Shown here in pieces: positions 18,120 to 27,847 of a stretch of DNA of 64,000 bases. The DNA lies in assembly GCA_937991945.1 (NCBI GenBank), contig CALKLO010000050.1:1-64000 (forward strand), in the 5' to 3' direction. The position numbers were made by a program, and so were the translations under genes. This stretch comes from an uncultured Granulosicoccus sp. (GTDB lineage: Bacteria > Pseudomonadota > Gammaproteobacteria > Granulosicoccales > Granulosicoccaceae). Below the pieces are notes generated by a model that saw only the letters and a list, made by a program, of their open reading frames with translations, made no database searches and had not been told where the DNA came from. How positions within the stretch are numbered: position 1 is the stretch's first letter; each line of letters opens with the position of its first letter.

Positions 18120-19331
18120 ATGGCTTGGAATGAGCCAGGCGGAAACGACAACGATCCTTGGGGCAACCGTAAGAAAGACGCAGGCGGCCCTCCTGATCTC
18201 GATGAAGTTTTCAAAAACCTGAAAAATTGGTTTGAATCACTAAGTGGCAACAAGAATGGTGGGGGCGCGAACCGCAGTAGTGGTGGTGGCACCGGACTTC
18301 CTGGTGGCAATATTGGTGGTAAAGGTGTCGCGCTAGTCGGCGTTGTGTTGGGCGTCATTTGGCTTGCGTCTGGTATTTATGTTGTTCAACCTGCTCAGGC
18401 AGCTGTTGTGACGCAATTCGGTGCGTTCGTTAAAACAACCGTTCCTGGTCCTCATTGGCGTCTACCTTGGCCTTTCCAAGAAGTGGAAAAGGTGGATGTC
18501 GAGGAAATTCGCAGCGCGAAATTAGTTAACCAGTTAATCCTTACGCAAGATGAAAACATCGTCGATATCGATTTGGCGGTGCAGTACAACATCAAAAATG
18601 CTCAGGATTATTTGTTTAACGTTCGTGGGCCCGATCGCACACTCGAAGAAGTCGTAGAGAGTGCGGTGCGCGAAGTGGTGGGTTCAACAGATCTGGAGTC
18701 AGTATTGACGACAGGAAGAGACGTTGTTTGGAATACTACCCTTGGCAGTTTGCAAGAAGTATTGGATGACTATGAGTCTGGTATTTTTGTAACGGCGGTC
18801 AACTTGGAAAGGGCTCAACCGCCCGAGCAAGTTCAGGCTGCATTTTCCGATGCCATCAAAGCTCGAGAGGATAAAGAGCGTTTCATCAACGAAGCGGAAG
18901 CTTACGCAAACGAAGTGCTGCCAAGGGCTCGAGGTGACGCACAGCGTGCCTTGGAAGAATCTGAAGCGTACAAGACTCGCGTAGAGCAATCGGCAATTGG
19001 TGAATCAGAACGATTCCTATCGTTGCTTGGCGAATACAGCAAAGCACCTAAGGTGACTCGAGAGAGACTGTATTTGGAAGCCATGGAAAGTGTGTTAGGT
19101 AACACCAACAAGGTGTTGATCGACAACGACGGTGGCAACAGTCTGATGTATCTGCCTATTGATCAGTTAATGAATCAGAATCGTCCTCAGTCTAGTACGG
19201 GTTCTTTGAATGGAGATTCTCCATTAAACAGCCAGAACAACGATTCGCCTAGATTTTCAGACTTAGCGACCGAGATTAATCTGCCGGTACGCGAAAGCTT
19301 GCGAACGCGTGATAGGGGGAGTTTACGATGA
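18120..19331 (+). CDS. hflK: FtsH-modulating membrane protein HflK
   Basis: HflK forms, with HflC, the large periplasm-facing SPFH cage that encloses FtsH in the inner membrane. The N-terminus is Gly/Asn-rich and cytoplasmic (MAWNEPGGNDNDPWG), followed by one membrane segment (GVALVGVVLGVIWLASGIYVV), an SPFH/PHB domain and a long helical region. I prefer the ATG at 18120, which matches the family start; the ATG at 18111 would leave only two bases after GGAG. The stop overlaps the hflC start as ATGA, so the two subunits are translationally coupled. Confidence 0.95.
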   Translation: MAWNEPGGNDNDPWGNRKKDAGGPPDLDEVFKNLKNWFESLSGNKNGGGANRSSGGGTGLPGGNIGGKGVALVGVVLGVIWLASGIYVVQPAQAAVVTQFGAFVKTTVPGPHWRLPWPFQEVEKVDVEEIRSAKLVNQLILTQDENIVDIDLAVQYNIKNAQDYLFNVRGPDRTLEEVVESAVREVVGSTDLESVLTTGRDVVWNTTLGSLQEVLDDYESGIFVTAVNLERAQPPEQVQAAFSDAIKAREDKERFINEAEAYANEVLPRARGDAQRALEESEAYKTRVEQSAIGESERFLSLLGEYSKAPKVTRERLYLEAMESVLGNTNKVLIDNDGGNSLMYLPIDQLMNQNRPQSSTGSLNGDSPLNSQNNDSPRFSDLATEINLPVRESLRTRDRGSLR

Positions 19332-20212
19332 ACCGTTTAGCCAATCCATTGGTGTTGATTGGAGCAGCGCTATTGTTGCTGCTGTTTAGCTCCATGGTCT
19401 TCACAGTCAGTGAGCGTGAGCGAGCCATCAAGCTGTTTTTAGGTGAAATCACTGAAGCTGAATATGAGCCTGGACTGCATTTCAAATTGCCGCTGCTAGA
19501 AACGGTGTACAAATTTGATAACCGCATACTGACGCTTGATGTTCAGCCTGAGCGAGTGCTGACAAATGAGAAGAAAAACGTCATCGTCGACTCTTTCATT
19601 AAATGGAAAATTGCCGATACTGGAACGTTTTACACGCGTCTAGGGGGGAGTGAGTCACGTGCAAACAACCGTCTGACGCAGTTTGTCAGAGAAGGTGTTA
19701 AAGATGCATTTGGCCAGCGAACTATCAGAGAAGTGGTTTCCTCGGCTCGTTCAACGTTGCGAGAAGAAATTCAAGCGTCCGTTGATGAGCAGGCAGAAAA
19801 CCTAGGTATCGACATTATTGATGTTCGAATCAAGAAAGTTGAATTGCCGGACGATGTTCGTGAGTCTGTTTACCAAAGAATGGAGAAAGATCGAGCGAAG
19901 ATCGCTCGCGAGATTCGCTCTGAAGGTGAAGAAAGCGCGAAGAAGATTCGAGCCTCCGCTGACAGAATCCGTGAAGAGTTGTTGGCCAACGCTTATTCCA
20001 CAGCGGAAATAACGCGTGGTACAGGTGATGCGGAATCAGCCAGAATTTATGCTGAAGCGTATACGCAAGACCCTGACTTTTACAGTCTGTATCGCAGCTT
20101 GAGCGCCTACCGTTCGGCTTTCAGTGGCAGTGGAGATGTATTATTGTTAAAGCCGGATTCGCAGTTTTTCCAATACTTTAACGGTCCAGAAGGCGCAGGC
20201 GCAAAGCCTTAA
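19328..20212 (+). CDS. hflC: FtsH-modulating membrane protein HflC
   Basis: HflC is the partner of HflK in the FtsH regulatory cage. The 294-residue protein has an N-terminal membrane anchor (LVLIGAALLLLLFSSMVFTV), the SPFH domain (ERERAIKLFLGEITEAEYEPG) and a charged helical stretch rich in RIREE/KKIR that forms the cage wall. It overlaps hflK by four bases. A stable hairpin (20228-20253) follows, so it may close this transcription segment before the DUF2065 gene. Confidence 0.96.
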   Translation: MNRLANPLVLIGAALLLLLFSSMVFTVSERERAIKLFLGEITEAEYEPGLHFKLPLLETVYKFDNRILTLDVQPERVLTNEKKNVIVDSFIKWKIADTGTFYTRLGGSESRANNRLTQFVREGVKDAFGQRTIREVVSSARSTLREEIQASVDEQAENLGIDIIDVRIKKVELPDDVRESVYQRMEKDRAKIAREIRSEGEESAKKIRASADRIREELLANAYSTAEITRGTGDAESARIYAEAYTQDPDFYSLYRSLSAYRSAFSGSGDVLLLKPDSQFFQYFNGPEGAGAKP

Positions 20213-20227
20213 GCCTTTTTAAGTGCA

Positions 20228-20253
20228 GCCTGTGGGTCTCCCGATCCACAGGC
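20228..20253 (+). terminator. stable hairpin after hflC (terminator or attenuator)
   Basis: GCCTGTGGGTC (20228-20238), loop TCCC, GATCCACAGGC (20243-20253) make an 11-bp stem with one G-U pair. There is no T-run directly after it, so full Rho-independent termination is doubtful. It may separate hflKC from the DUF2065-hisZ-purA segment or stabilise the mRNA end. Confidence 0.4.
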
Positions 20254-20325
20254 GTATTCGGCCTATATTCATAAGCTTCTATTTCGTAAAGGCTGAAACA
20301 GAGCTGGCGTTTGGTGAGGGTGTCC

Positions 20326-20511
20326 ATGCTCGTAGAAATACTCACGGCAGTGTGTTTAGTGCTTGTGTTGGAAGGTATATTTCCCTTCCTTAATCCCGAA
20401 GGATACAAGCGAGCTCTTCGAGCAATGCTAGAAGTTGACAGTGAACGAATGCGAATTGTTGGCTTGTGCAGTATGATTGCAGGCGTCGTCCTCCTAACCC
20501 TTGTGCGTTAA
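20326..20511 (+). CDS. DUF2065 small membrane protein (YjeT-like)
   Basis: This 61-residue protein has two hydrophobic segments, ILTAVCLVLVLEGIFPFL and IVGLCSMIAGVVLLTLV, separated by the conserved NPEGYKRALRAMLEVDSERMR loop. That is the DUF2065/YjeT pattern, a gene regularly found after hflC. The ATG at 20326 has GAGG about 8 bases upstream; the track's GTG at 20311 is less likely. Function is unknown. It sits 113 bp after hflC and directly before hisZ, whose start is ambiguous and could overlap this gene. Confidence 0.85.
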   Translation: MLVEILTAVCLVLVLEGIFPFLNPEGYKRALRAMLEVDSERMRIVGLCSMIAGVVLLTLVR

Positions 20512-20522
20512 TTTTGAAAACA

Positions 20523-21731
20523 GTGAACGAGCACCGCACTGAGCGGTGGCTTTTGCCCGATGGTGTCAATGAATTGATGCCTGAGGATGCTTGGCGAGTT
20601 GAGAAACTTCGCCGTTTGATCATGGATAGCTGCTATTGCTGGGGTTATGAGCTGGTCATGCCGCCCCTTATCGAATATTTGGATAGTTTGCTGACAGGAA
20701 CTGGCGAGACGCTAGACTTGCAAACCTTCAAATTCATTGATCAACACAACGGGCGTATGTTGGGCATTCGAGCTGATATGACGCCTCAAGTGGCTAGAAT
20801 TGACGCTCATACGCTTTATCGCGAACAGCCTAACCGCCTTTTTTATACCGGCAGTGTTCTCAGGGCCAGAACTGACGGGGCTGGCAGTAGCCGCACTCCT
20901 GTGCAGTTTGGCGCGGAAATATTTGGACATTCCGGGCCAGAGAGCGACGTAGAAATCATTCAGCTGATGCTCAATAACGTTTTGTTGGCTGGTTTGGACG
21001 CTGGAGATCTACTGCTAGATGTTGGCCATGTGGGTGTTTACCGCGGCCTGATCTCAAACGCCAAACTCAATGCTTCCGATGAAGAGCAACTGTTTCAGGC
21101 TTTGTTGCGTGGTTCGTCCCCCGATGTCGATGCGTTGCTCAATGGCACGGATGCAGGTAGGGCGATAAAAGAACAAATCAGCGGTTTGTCACTGCTTAGC
21201 GGTGAGAGTGTAGAAGTGCTAAGTCGTGCCAGAGCATTGTTATCTGAAGCGGGTGATGCGGTGAGTGCTGCGCTGGACAACTTGCAAGCGGTTATTGATG
21301 CGGTACAGGTCACATTTCCACAACTACAGGTTCATGTGGATCTGGCTGAGCTTCGCGGCTATCGGTACCATACGGGCATGCTGTTCGCGCTCTATGATTC
21401 TTCGGGCGCGGAACTAACAAGAGGCGGTCGTTACGACGCTATTGGCGAGGCTTTTGGTCGCGCTAGGCCTGCAACAGGATTTAGCGGAGATTTGGTTCAG
21501 CTGGCTCACGCCAGTTCAAAATACAGCAAAGCTGATCCGCAAGCCGCTAGCGGTGTATGGGTCGACAGTGAGCAAACCCAAGCACTACAGCAAGAAATTA
21601 TATCGCTCAGGCAACAAGGCGTAAGAGTCGTTTGTAAGTTAAATGGCTCATCTATGCAGGCCGAGCAAAGTCTTTGCGATCGCCAATTGGTTATGCAAGA
21701 CGGCAAGTGGGTCATCGCACCCTTACTTTAA
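20523..21731 (+). CDS. hisZ: ATP phosphoribosyltransferase regulatory subunit HisZ
   Basis: HisZ is a catalytically inactive HisRS paralogue that allosterically activates short-form HisG in the first step of histidine synthesis. The class II core is clear: WLLPDGVNELMPEDAW, LLTGTGETLDLQTFKFID, RADMTPQVARIDAHTL and ELRGYRYHTGMLFALY. At about 400 residues it lacks the HisRS anticodon domain. The start is uncertain: GTG at 20523 gives MNEHRTERWLLPDG, resembling other HisZ proteins; TTG at 20514 and ATG at 20466 are alternatives, the last overlapping DUF2065. It precedes purA by 27 bp, a known gammaproteobacterial order. Confidence 0.92.
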   Translation: MNEHRTERWLLPDGVNELMPEDAWRVEKLRRLIMDSCYCWGYELVMPPLIEYLDSLLTGTGETLDLQTFKFIDQHNGRMLGIRADMTPQVARIDAHTLYREQPNRLFYTGSVLRARTDGAGSSRTPVQFGAEIFGHSGPESDVEIIQLMLNNVLLAGLDAGDLLLDVGHVGVYRGLISNAKLNASDEEQLFQALLRGSSPDVDALLNGTDAGRAIKEQISGLSLLSGESVEVLSRARALLSEAGDAVSAALDNLQAVIDAVQVTFPQLQVHVDLAELRGYRYHTGMLFALYDSSGAELTRGGRYDAIGEAFGRARPATGFSGDLVQLAHASSKYSKADPQAASGVWVDSEQTQALQQEIISLRQQGVRVVCKLNGSSMQAEQSLCDRQLVMQDGKWVIAPLL

Positions 21732-21737
21732 TACTGA

Positions 21738-23052
<1,315 letters not shown>

Positions 23053-23054
<2 letters not shown>

Positions 23055-23074
23055 CCCTTGATTCACGGGCTTTT
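23053..23074 (+). terminator. terminator at the purA stop codon
   Basis: AGCCC (23053-23057), a nine-base loop and GGGCT (23067-23071) precede TTTT. The stem includes the last two bases of the purA TAG. It is short, so moderate efficiency is expected. Confidence 0.5.
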
Positions 23075-23084
23075 CGAGAAAATC

Positions 23085-23109
23085 ACGCGTCGCCATAATG
23101 GCGATGCGT
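23085..23109. other. second hairpin downstream of purA
   Basis: ACGCGTCGCC (23085-23094), loop ATAAT, GGCGATGCGT (23100-23109) form a ten-pair stem with one G-U. No adjacent T-run follows on the plus strand. It may help end transcription from both purA and the opposing tRNA gene. Confidence 0.4.
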
Positions 23110-23182
23110 CTGCCACTAAGTGTTTTACGTATAAAGTATGAGATTAGCGCCTTGGCTGCTAATAGTCACGACAGTGAAGTCG

Positions 23183-23267
23183 TGGTGCCGAGAAGAGGAC
23201 TTGAACCTCCACATCCTAAGATACATGCACCTGAAGCATGCGCGTCTACCAATTCCGCCACCTCGGC
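23183..23267 (-). tRNA. tRNA-Leu (anticodon CAG)
   Basis: The minus strand starts GCCGAGGTGGCGGAATTGGT and ends TCTCGGCACCA, giving a seven-pair acceptor stem (one G-U) and an encoded CCA. The anticodon arm is CATGC-TTCAGGT-GCATG, placing CAG at positions 34-36. A long variable arm follows, as expected for a class II leucine tRNA, then the T arm GGAGG-TTCAAGT-CCTCT. The track ORF 23166-23399 on the same strand is a fortuitous reading through this tRNA. It is encoded opposite to purA and rnr and has its own strong promoter. Confidence 0.96.
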
Positions 23268-23303
23268 ATGAAGTGTCGCTCGAGGCTTTCTCGAGAAGCG
23301 CGA

Positions 23304-23332
23304 AATGTACCGAAGCCTGAACAAATAGTCAA
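23304..23332 (-). promoter_or_regulatory. sigma-70 promoter for tRNA-Leu(CAG)
   Basis: On the minus strand TTGACT (23332-23327), a 17-base spacer and TACATT (23309-23304) lie about 37 bp before the mature tRNA 5' end. A short leader hairpin (CTCGAG/CTCGAG) lies between promoter and tRNA. Confidence 0.65.
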
Positions 23333-23422
23333 ACCTCAGTTGCAACAAATCTTTCAATATGGCCCTAGGCCGCATCGCTTTGGCGTACCCTTGCGCCATA
23401 GTCGACCTTACGAAACATCAGA

Positions 23423-26400
23423 ATGAGTCCAAAAAAGCGCGATAAGAAGTCCGTAGGGAATGATCCCCACCGCTCTCGCGAACAAGCAAAGTACGATCAG
23501 CCCATTGCTAGTCGAGAGCACATCACCAGTGTTTTGCTGGCTGAAAAAGGCCCAATGAACTACGACGGTCTCGCTGAAAAGCTGGGACTAAAGGGTGATG
23601 AGAACAATATGGAGGCATTGCGCCGACGTGTTGGGGCGATGTTGCGTGATGGCCAATTGATTCAGAACCGCAAACGCGGTCTCGTGCCTGTGGATACATC
23701 GACGCTAGTCGCTGGTCGTATCAGTGCGCACCCAGATGGCTTTGGCTTCGTTAATACAGACGACGACGAAAAAGACGTGTATCTGAGCGGCAAGGAAATG
23801 CGCCAGGTATTGCACGGTGACAGAGTGGTGGTGAGTATTACCGGAACAGATCATCGCGGAAGACGCGAAGGTCGCATCGCTGAGGTTGTCGAGCGCGCCA
23901 ACAAATCTGTCGTGGGACGTCTATCTGTTGATCGTGGCACTGTGGTTGTTCTGCCAGACAATAAGCGTATTCATCAAAATGTGTTGCTGGCTCAAGGAGA
24001 GCTTAGCGATGCGGCCGACGGCGATATGGTTGTCGTCGAGATCGTAGAGCAACCCACTCGTCGTCACCAGCCCGTAGGGCGTGTCGTTGAAGTGTTAGGG
24101 CAGCATTTACGTCCGGGCATGGAGATAGATGTTGCGCTGCATAGTCACGGTATACCCGTGGAATGGCCAGATGATGTCTTAGATCAGGCAGCTTCCTTTT
24201 CTACCATTGTCAGTGAGTCTTCTGCCGATGGGCGTATGGATGTTCGCTCATTGCCGCTGATAACTATTGATGGCGCCGACGCTAGGGACTTTGATGACGC
24301 TGTTTGGTGTGAGCGTTTAGATGATGGTTGGCGTTTGATCGTCGCCATCGCAGACGTCGCTCACTATGTGTCGTTGGGTTCAGCGCTGGATAATGAAGCG
24401 GTTTCAAGAGGAACCTCTGTGTACTTTCCAGGGCGTGTTGTGCCGATGCTTCCTGAGGTGTTGTCTAACGGGTTGTGTTCGCTAAACCCGCACGTAGATC
24501 GCTTATGCATGTTGTGCGAAATGACACTCGACGAGAACGGCGCAGTGCGTAAAACTCGTTTTCATAATGGCATTTTGAAATCTCATGCGCGATTGACTTA
24601 CGACCAAGTCAGCGAAATGCTGACAGACACTGGGTCTGTATTGCGAGAAGAGTACGCGCCTTTAGTCCCTATGATTGAAGAGCTACATAGCTTGTATAAA
24701 GTGCTAGCTAAAAAGCGTCGTAAACGTGGTGCGATTGAGTTTGATTCAAACGAAACTCATATCGTGTTTGACGACAACAAAAAAATTAAAGAAATTATTC
24801 CCATACAACGAAACGATGCTCACAAGCTAATCGAAGAATGCATGATTCTTGCGAATATCGAAGCTGCTGCATTTCTTGAAGAGCGAGAAGTGCCAGCCTT
24901 GTATCGCGTGCATGCAGGACCAAAAGCCGATCGCCTTGAAGACTTGCGTTCATTTCTAGCGCTACGATCGTTGACGCTAGGTGGGGGAGATGATCCATCC
25001 GCATTAGACTATGCGGCATTGGCCGAAGCCATTGTTGATCGTACTGATCGCAGCGTAATACAGACGGTTATGTTGCGATCTATGCAGCAGGCTGTATACC
25101 AGCCAAAGAACGAAGGTCACTTTGGTTTGGCATTGGATCAGTATGCGCACTTTACATCCCCGATTAGGCGCTACCCTGACTTACTGGTGCACAGAGCTAT
25201 TAAGTTTGTATTAGAGAAGCGAAAAGTTGCTGATTACATCTATTCCAAAGAAGCTATGTCGGGGCTAGGTGAAAGTTGCTCAATGAGTGAGCGGCGTGCC
25301 GAAGACGCTTCGCGTGATGTCGTTGCCTGGTTGAAGTGTGAGTATATGCAGGACCATGTCGGTAGCGAATTTAAAGGTGTTGTCACGGCTGTGACATCCT
25401 TTGGTCTATTTGTTGAACTGATCGGTATTCATGTTGAGGGCCTAGTGCACATTACAAACCTTGCTCATGATTACTACAAGTTTGAACAAGCTGCACATAC
25501 CTTAACGGGTGAAAGGACAGGTCAGCAGTACCAATTGGGCGATCCGATTGTTGTGGTTGTGGCTGCCGTCAATTTAGAAGACAGAAAAATTGACTTTAAT
25601 GAAGTCGTGCAGCACAAGGCGAACCAAAAACCTGCGAAAGCCCAATTTGACTCAAACAAAAAGGGCAAGAAGACTACGCACACAAAAGAGGTTCATAATC
25701 CTGTCAGTCAAGGTGATGGACAACCAGGTGCTAAGCCTCCAAAGACAGGCGCTGTAAGTGCTGAGAAGCGACGTCAGGATAAGCGTCGTTTGAAACAGCA
25801 AAGGCGTAACGAGAAGCGCAAAGCTGCGAAAGAGGCAAAGCGTTTAGAGGCGCTTCGAGTGACTGCAAGTACAACAGTTGCAGAGCCTGCTGATAAGCCG
25901 GCTAGAGATGTTGCTAAGCCAACGGCCAATAAGGTTGAGAAGACGAATCACGTTAAGACTAGTGACGGTGTAGCTAAGGCTCAGCCTCAGTCACAACCTG
26001 CATCTTCGAACCAGGCTGTGAATAAAAAGCCTGTCATTAATAAGCCTGAAGCGAAAAAAGTGACAGAGAAAGCAGCAGTCGAGAAGAAGCCGATTTCTAA
26101 GAAATCCGGCTCCAAGAAAGCGACGACTGAGATAGTTGCCAGTGCCGTCAGTCAGGTTCGTAAAGACACGAGCTCGCCTGTGCCTAAGGTTGCAGCCAAA
26201 AAAGCGGCTAAGAAAGTGGCTTCTAAGGTTGGTAAAAAAGCGGTCGAGAAAGTTGCTAAGAACGCCGTGAGTAAAGTCGTTAAGAAAGTGGCCAAAAAGG
26301 TATCAAAGGCACAAGCGGCAGAGGCTGCTAAGAAAGTGTCGAAGGCAGCTAAGAAGGTTGCTGCGAAAGCTAATGAAAAATTGGCGAAGAAGCCAGTTGC

Positions 26401-26959
26401 AAAGGTAGCTAAGAAAGTTGCCAAGAAGGCTGTAGCGAAAGTTACTAAAAAAATAGCTAAGAAAGCACTCGGTAAAGTTGTTAAGAAAGCAGCTAATAAG
26501 ATGTCGAAAGCTACAGCTAAGAAGGTGGCTAAAAACGTATCGAAGATTCCTGCTAAGAAAGTAGCGAAGGCTCCAGTCAAGAAAATAGCTAAGAAGGTAT
26601 CGAAGGCTTTAGCTAAGAAAGCAGCCAAGAACGTATCGAAAACTTCAGCTAAGAAAGTAGCCAAGAACGTTTCGAAGGCTCCGGCTAAGAACGTATCGAA
26701 AGCTTCAGCTAAGAAAGTAGCTAAGAAAGTATCGAAGGCTGCAGCAACAAATGTCGCCAAGAACGTCTCGAAAGCCGCTGGTAAGAAAATAGCTAAGAAG
26801 GTGTCGAAAACTTCAGCGAAGAAAGTAGCCAACAAAGTAGCGAAGGCTTCAGCAAAGAAAGTCGCAAAGAAAGTATCGAAATCTTCGGCTAAGAAGGTAG
26901 CCAAAAAAGTTGCTAAAAAAGCAAAATCAAACGTTCGTAAATCTAGCTCTTCGCGCTGA
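23423..26959 (+). CDS. rnr: ribonuclease R with an extraordinarily long Lys/Ala-rich C-terminal tail
   Basis: RNase R is the processive 3'-5' exoribonuclease that degrades structured RNA and acts in ribosome quality control. In order: a winged-helix domain (about 28-90), cold-shock domains (about 93-250), and the RNB catalytic domain with the metal-binding aspartates in DGADARDFDDAVW (near residue 282) and HFTSPIRRYPDLLVHR. An S1 domain ends near residue 727 (DFNEVVQ). The family usually ends soon after S1, at about 800 residues. Here about 450 more residues follow: a Lys-rich linker, then from about 925 to the end near-repeats of AKKVAKKVSK(A/S/T). It precedes rlmB by 13 bp, the usual operon. 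Confidence 0.96.
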   Translation: MSPKKRDKKSVGNDPHRSREQAKYDQPIASREHITSVLLAEKGPMNYDGLAEKLGLKGDENNMEALRRRVGAMLRDGQLIQNRKRGLVPVDTSTLVAGRISAHPDGFGFVNTDDDEKDVYLSGKEMRQVLHGDRVVVSITGTDHRGRREGRIAEVVERANKSVVGRLSVDRGTVVVLPDNKRIHQNVLLAQGELSDAADGDMVVVEIVEQPTRRHQPVGRVVEVLGQHLRPGMEIDVALHSHGIPVEWPDDVLDQAASFSTIVSESSADGRMDVRSLPLITIDGADARDFDDAVWCERLDDGWRLIVAIADVAHYVSLGSALDNEAVSRGTSVYFPGRVVPMLPEVLSNGLCSLNPHVDRLCMLCEMTLDENGAVRKTRFHNGILKSHARLTYDQVSEMLTDTGSVLREEYAPLVPMIEELHSLYKVLAKKRRKRGAIEFDSNETHIVFDDNKKIKEIIPIQRNDAHKLIEECMILANIEAAAFLEEREVPALYRVHAGPKADRLEDLRSFLALRSLTLGGGDDPSALDYAALAEAIVDRTDRSVIQTVMLRSMQQAVYQPKNEGHFGLALDQYAHFTSPIRRYPDLLVHRAIKFVLEKRKVADYIYSKEAMSGLGESCSMSERRAEDASRDVVAWLKCEYMQDHVGSEFKGVVTAVTSFGLFVELIGIHVEGLVHITNLAHDYYKFEQAAHTLTGERTGQQYQLGDPIVVVVAAVNLEDRKIDFNEVVQHKANQKPAKAQFDSNKKGKKTTHTKEVHNPVSQGDGQPGAKPPKTGAVSAEKRRQDKRRLKQQRRNEKRKAAKEAKRLEALRVTASTTVAEPADKPARDVAKPTANKVEKTNHVKTSDGVAKAQPQSQPASSNQAVNKKPVINKPEAKKVTEKAAVEKKPISKKSGSKKATTEIVASAVSQVRKDTSSPVPKVAAKKAAKKVASKVGKKAVEKVAKNAVSKVVKKVAKKVSKAQAAEAAKKVSKAAKKVAAKANEKLAKKPVAKVAKKVAKKAVAKVTKKIAKKALGKVVKKAANKMSKATAKKVAKNVSKIPAKKVAKAPVKKIAKKVSKALAKKAAKNVSKTSAKKVAKNVSKAPAKNVSKASAKKVAKKVSKAAATNVAKNVSKAAGKKIAKKVSKTSAKKVANKVAKASAKKVAKKVSKSSAKKVAKKVAKKAKSNVRKSSSSR
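26195..26935 (+). repeat. degenerate AAGAAAGTAGC-type coding repeats in the rnr tail
   Basis: The DNA encoding the tail is a degenerate mosaic of GCTAAGAAAGTAGCTAAGAA and GTATCGAAGGCT blocks, giving AKKVAKKVSKA-like peptide units with Val/Ile/Ala and Ala/Ser/Thr swaps. Units are not identical at DNA level, and synonymous differences are frequent. That suggests an old expansion held by selection on composition rather than a fresh slippage product. Confidence 0.8.
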
Positions 26960-26972
26960 TTGAGGACTCGAT

Positions 26973-27728
26973 ATGACTCATCAGTACGTAGGTGGCTTAC
27001 ACAGTGTTAAGGCTGCGTTAAAGTCTTCAGCCAGCGAGATAGATCATTTGCTGGTGCAAAAAGGGCGTCGTGATACTCGCCTGAAAGATCTGCGCGAATT
27101 AGCACGTAAGCACGCTATCGATACGCGTGAGGTGAATCGATCCGAGCTCAATGACTTGGTGAGTGATGTTCAGCACCAAGGTGTTGTCGCTGTGCTCAGA
27201 GGCACGTCAACCGGTGTGCGTGAGGATCTTGCGCAGTTCATCGAAGAGCTAAAGGCTCAAAAGCCTGATAAGGCTTTGTTAGTGTTGTTGCTCGATGAAG
27301 TGCAGGACCCGCATAATTTAGGCGCCTGTTTACGTAGCGCTGATGCAGCAGGTGTCGACGCTATCGTCGCGCCGGCAGACAATAGTGTCGGGCTGACGCC
27401 GGTTGTGCGTAAAGTGGCTTCAGGGGCGGCTGATTCAGTGCCTCTGTTTCAGGTGACGAATTTAAAGCGCGCCATGGCTGAATTGCAGGAAGCGGGCTTG
27501 TGGATCTTTGGGGCGGCTGGTGAAGCTGAACAAAGCCTCTATGAGTTAGATTTCAAAGGGTCAGTTGCCATCGTTATGGGCGCTGAAGGGCGAGGGCTGC
27601 GTCGATTGACACGAGAAAGTTGTGATCAGCTATTCAAAATACCAATGCAGGGTGATGTTTCAAGCTTAAACGTCTCTGTGGCGGCGGGAGTGAGTCTATT
27701 TGAGGTGGTTCGGCAGCGATTGTGCTAG
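26973..27728 (+). CDS. rlmB: 23S rRNA (guanosine-2'-O-)-methyltransferase RlmB
   Basis: RlmB methylates the ribose of G2251 in the peptidyl-transferase P-loop of 23S rRNA. The 251-residue SpoU/TrmH protein has an N-terminal substrate domain (to about residue 85) and the knotted SPOUT domain with motif 1 DEVQDPHNLGACLRSADAAG, motif 2 IVMGAEGRGLRRL and motif 3 SLNVSVAAGVSLFEVVRQR. GAGGA precedes the ATG. It lies 13 bp downstream of rnr and is followed by a new promoter for rpsF. Confidence 0.96.
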   Translation: MTHQYVGGLHSVKAALKSSASEIDHLLVQKGRRDTRLKDLRELARKHAIDTREVNRSELNDLVSDVQHQGVVAVLRGTSTGVREDLAQFIEELKAQKPDKALLVLLLDEVQDPHNLGACLRSADAAGVDAIVAPADNSVGLTPVVRKVASGAADSVPLFQVTNLKRAMAELQEAGLWIFGAAGEAEQSLYELDFKGSVAIVMGAEGRGLRRLTRESCDQLFKIPMQGDVSSLNVSVAAGVSLFEVVRQRLC

Positions 27729-27737
27729 GAAGCTCAC

Positions 27738-27766
27738 TTGCCCGAAGCTCTTAAATCCCGTACAAT
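27738..27766 (+). promoter_or_regulatory. sigma-70 promoter for the rpsF-rpsR-rplI operon
   Basis: TTGCCC (27738-27743), exactly 17 bases, then TACAAT (27761-27766). The predicted start near 27773 leaves an untranslated leader of about 75 bases before rpsF. Confidence 0.65.
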
Positions 27767-27804
27767 TGGAGGGCTTTGTCATTCGGCAAGCATAACTTCC
27801 TCGT

Positions 27805-27824
27805 CCAGGTGTTCATATCACCGG
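27805..27824 (+). promoter_or_regulatory. leader hairpin before rpsF, possible S6:S18 autoregulatory site
   Basis: CC-A-GGTG, loop TTCATAT, CACC-GG forms a small stem with a one-base bulge between the promoter and the AGGGAG ribosome binding site. Known rpsF leaders bind the S6:S18 complex through a CCG-bearing hairpin. The position fits, but I cannot confirm the motif from the primary sequence. Confidence 0.3.
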
Positions 27825-27847
27825 GCGTTAACCCACAGGGAGCAGCA

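Noticed and set aside
23166-23399. Minus-strand 77-aa ORF (AEVAELVDAHASG...)
   Set aside because: It is the well-known fortuitous translation through a tRNA-Leu gene; the tRNA cloverleaf explains the sequence.
26152-26904. Minus-strand 250-aa Phe/Ala-rich ORF
   Set aside because: Exact antisense shadow of the AAG-rich repeat of the rnr tail; no start signal, and its composition is a by-product of the repeat.
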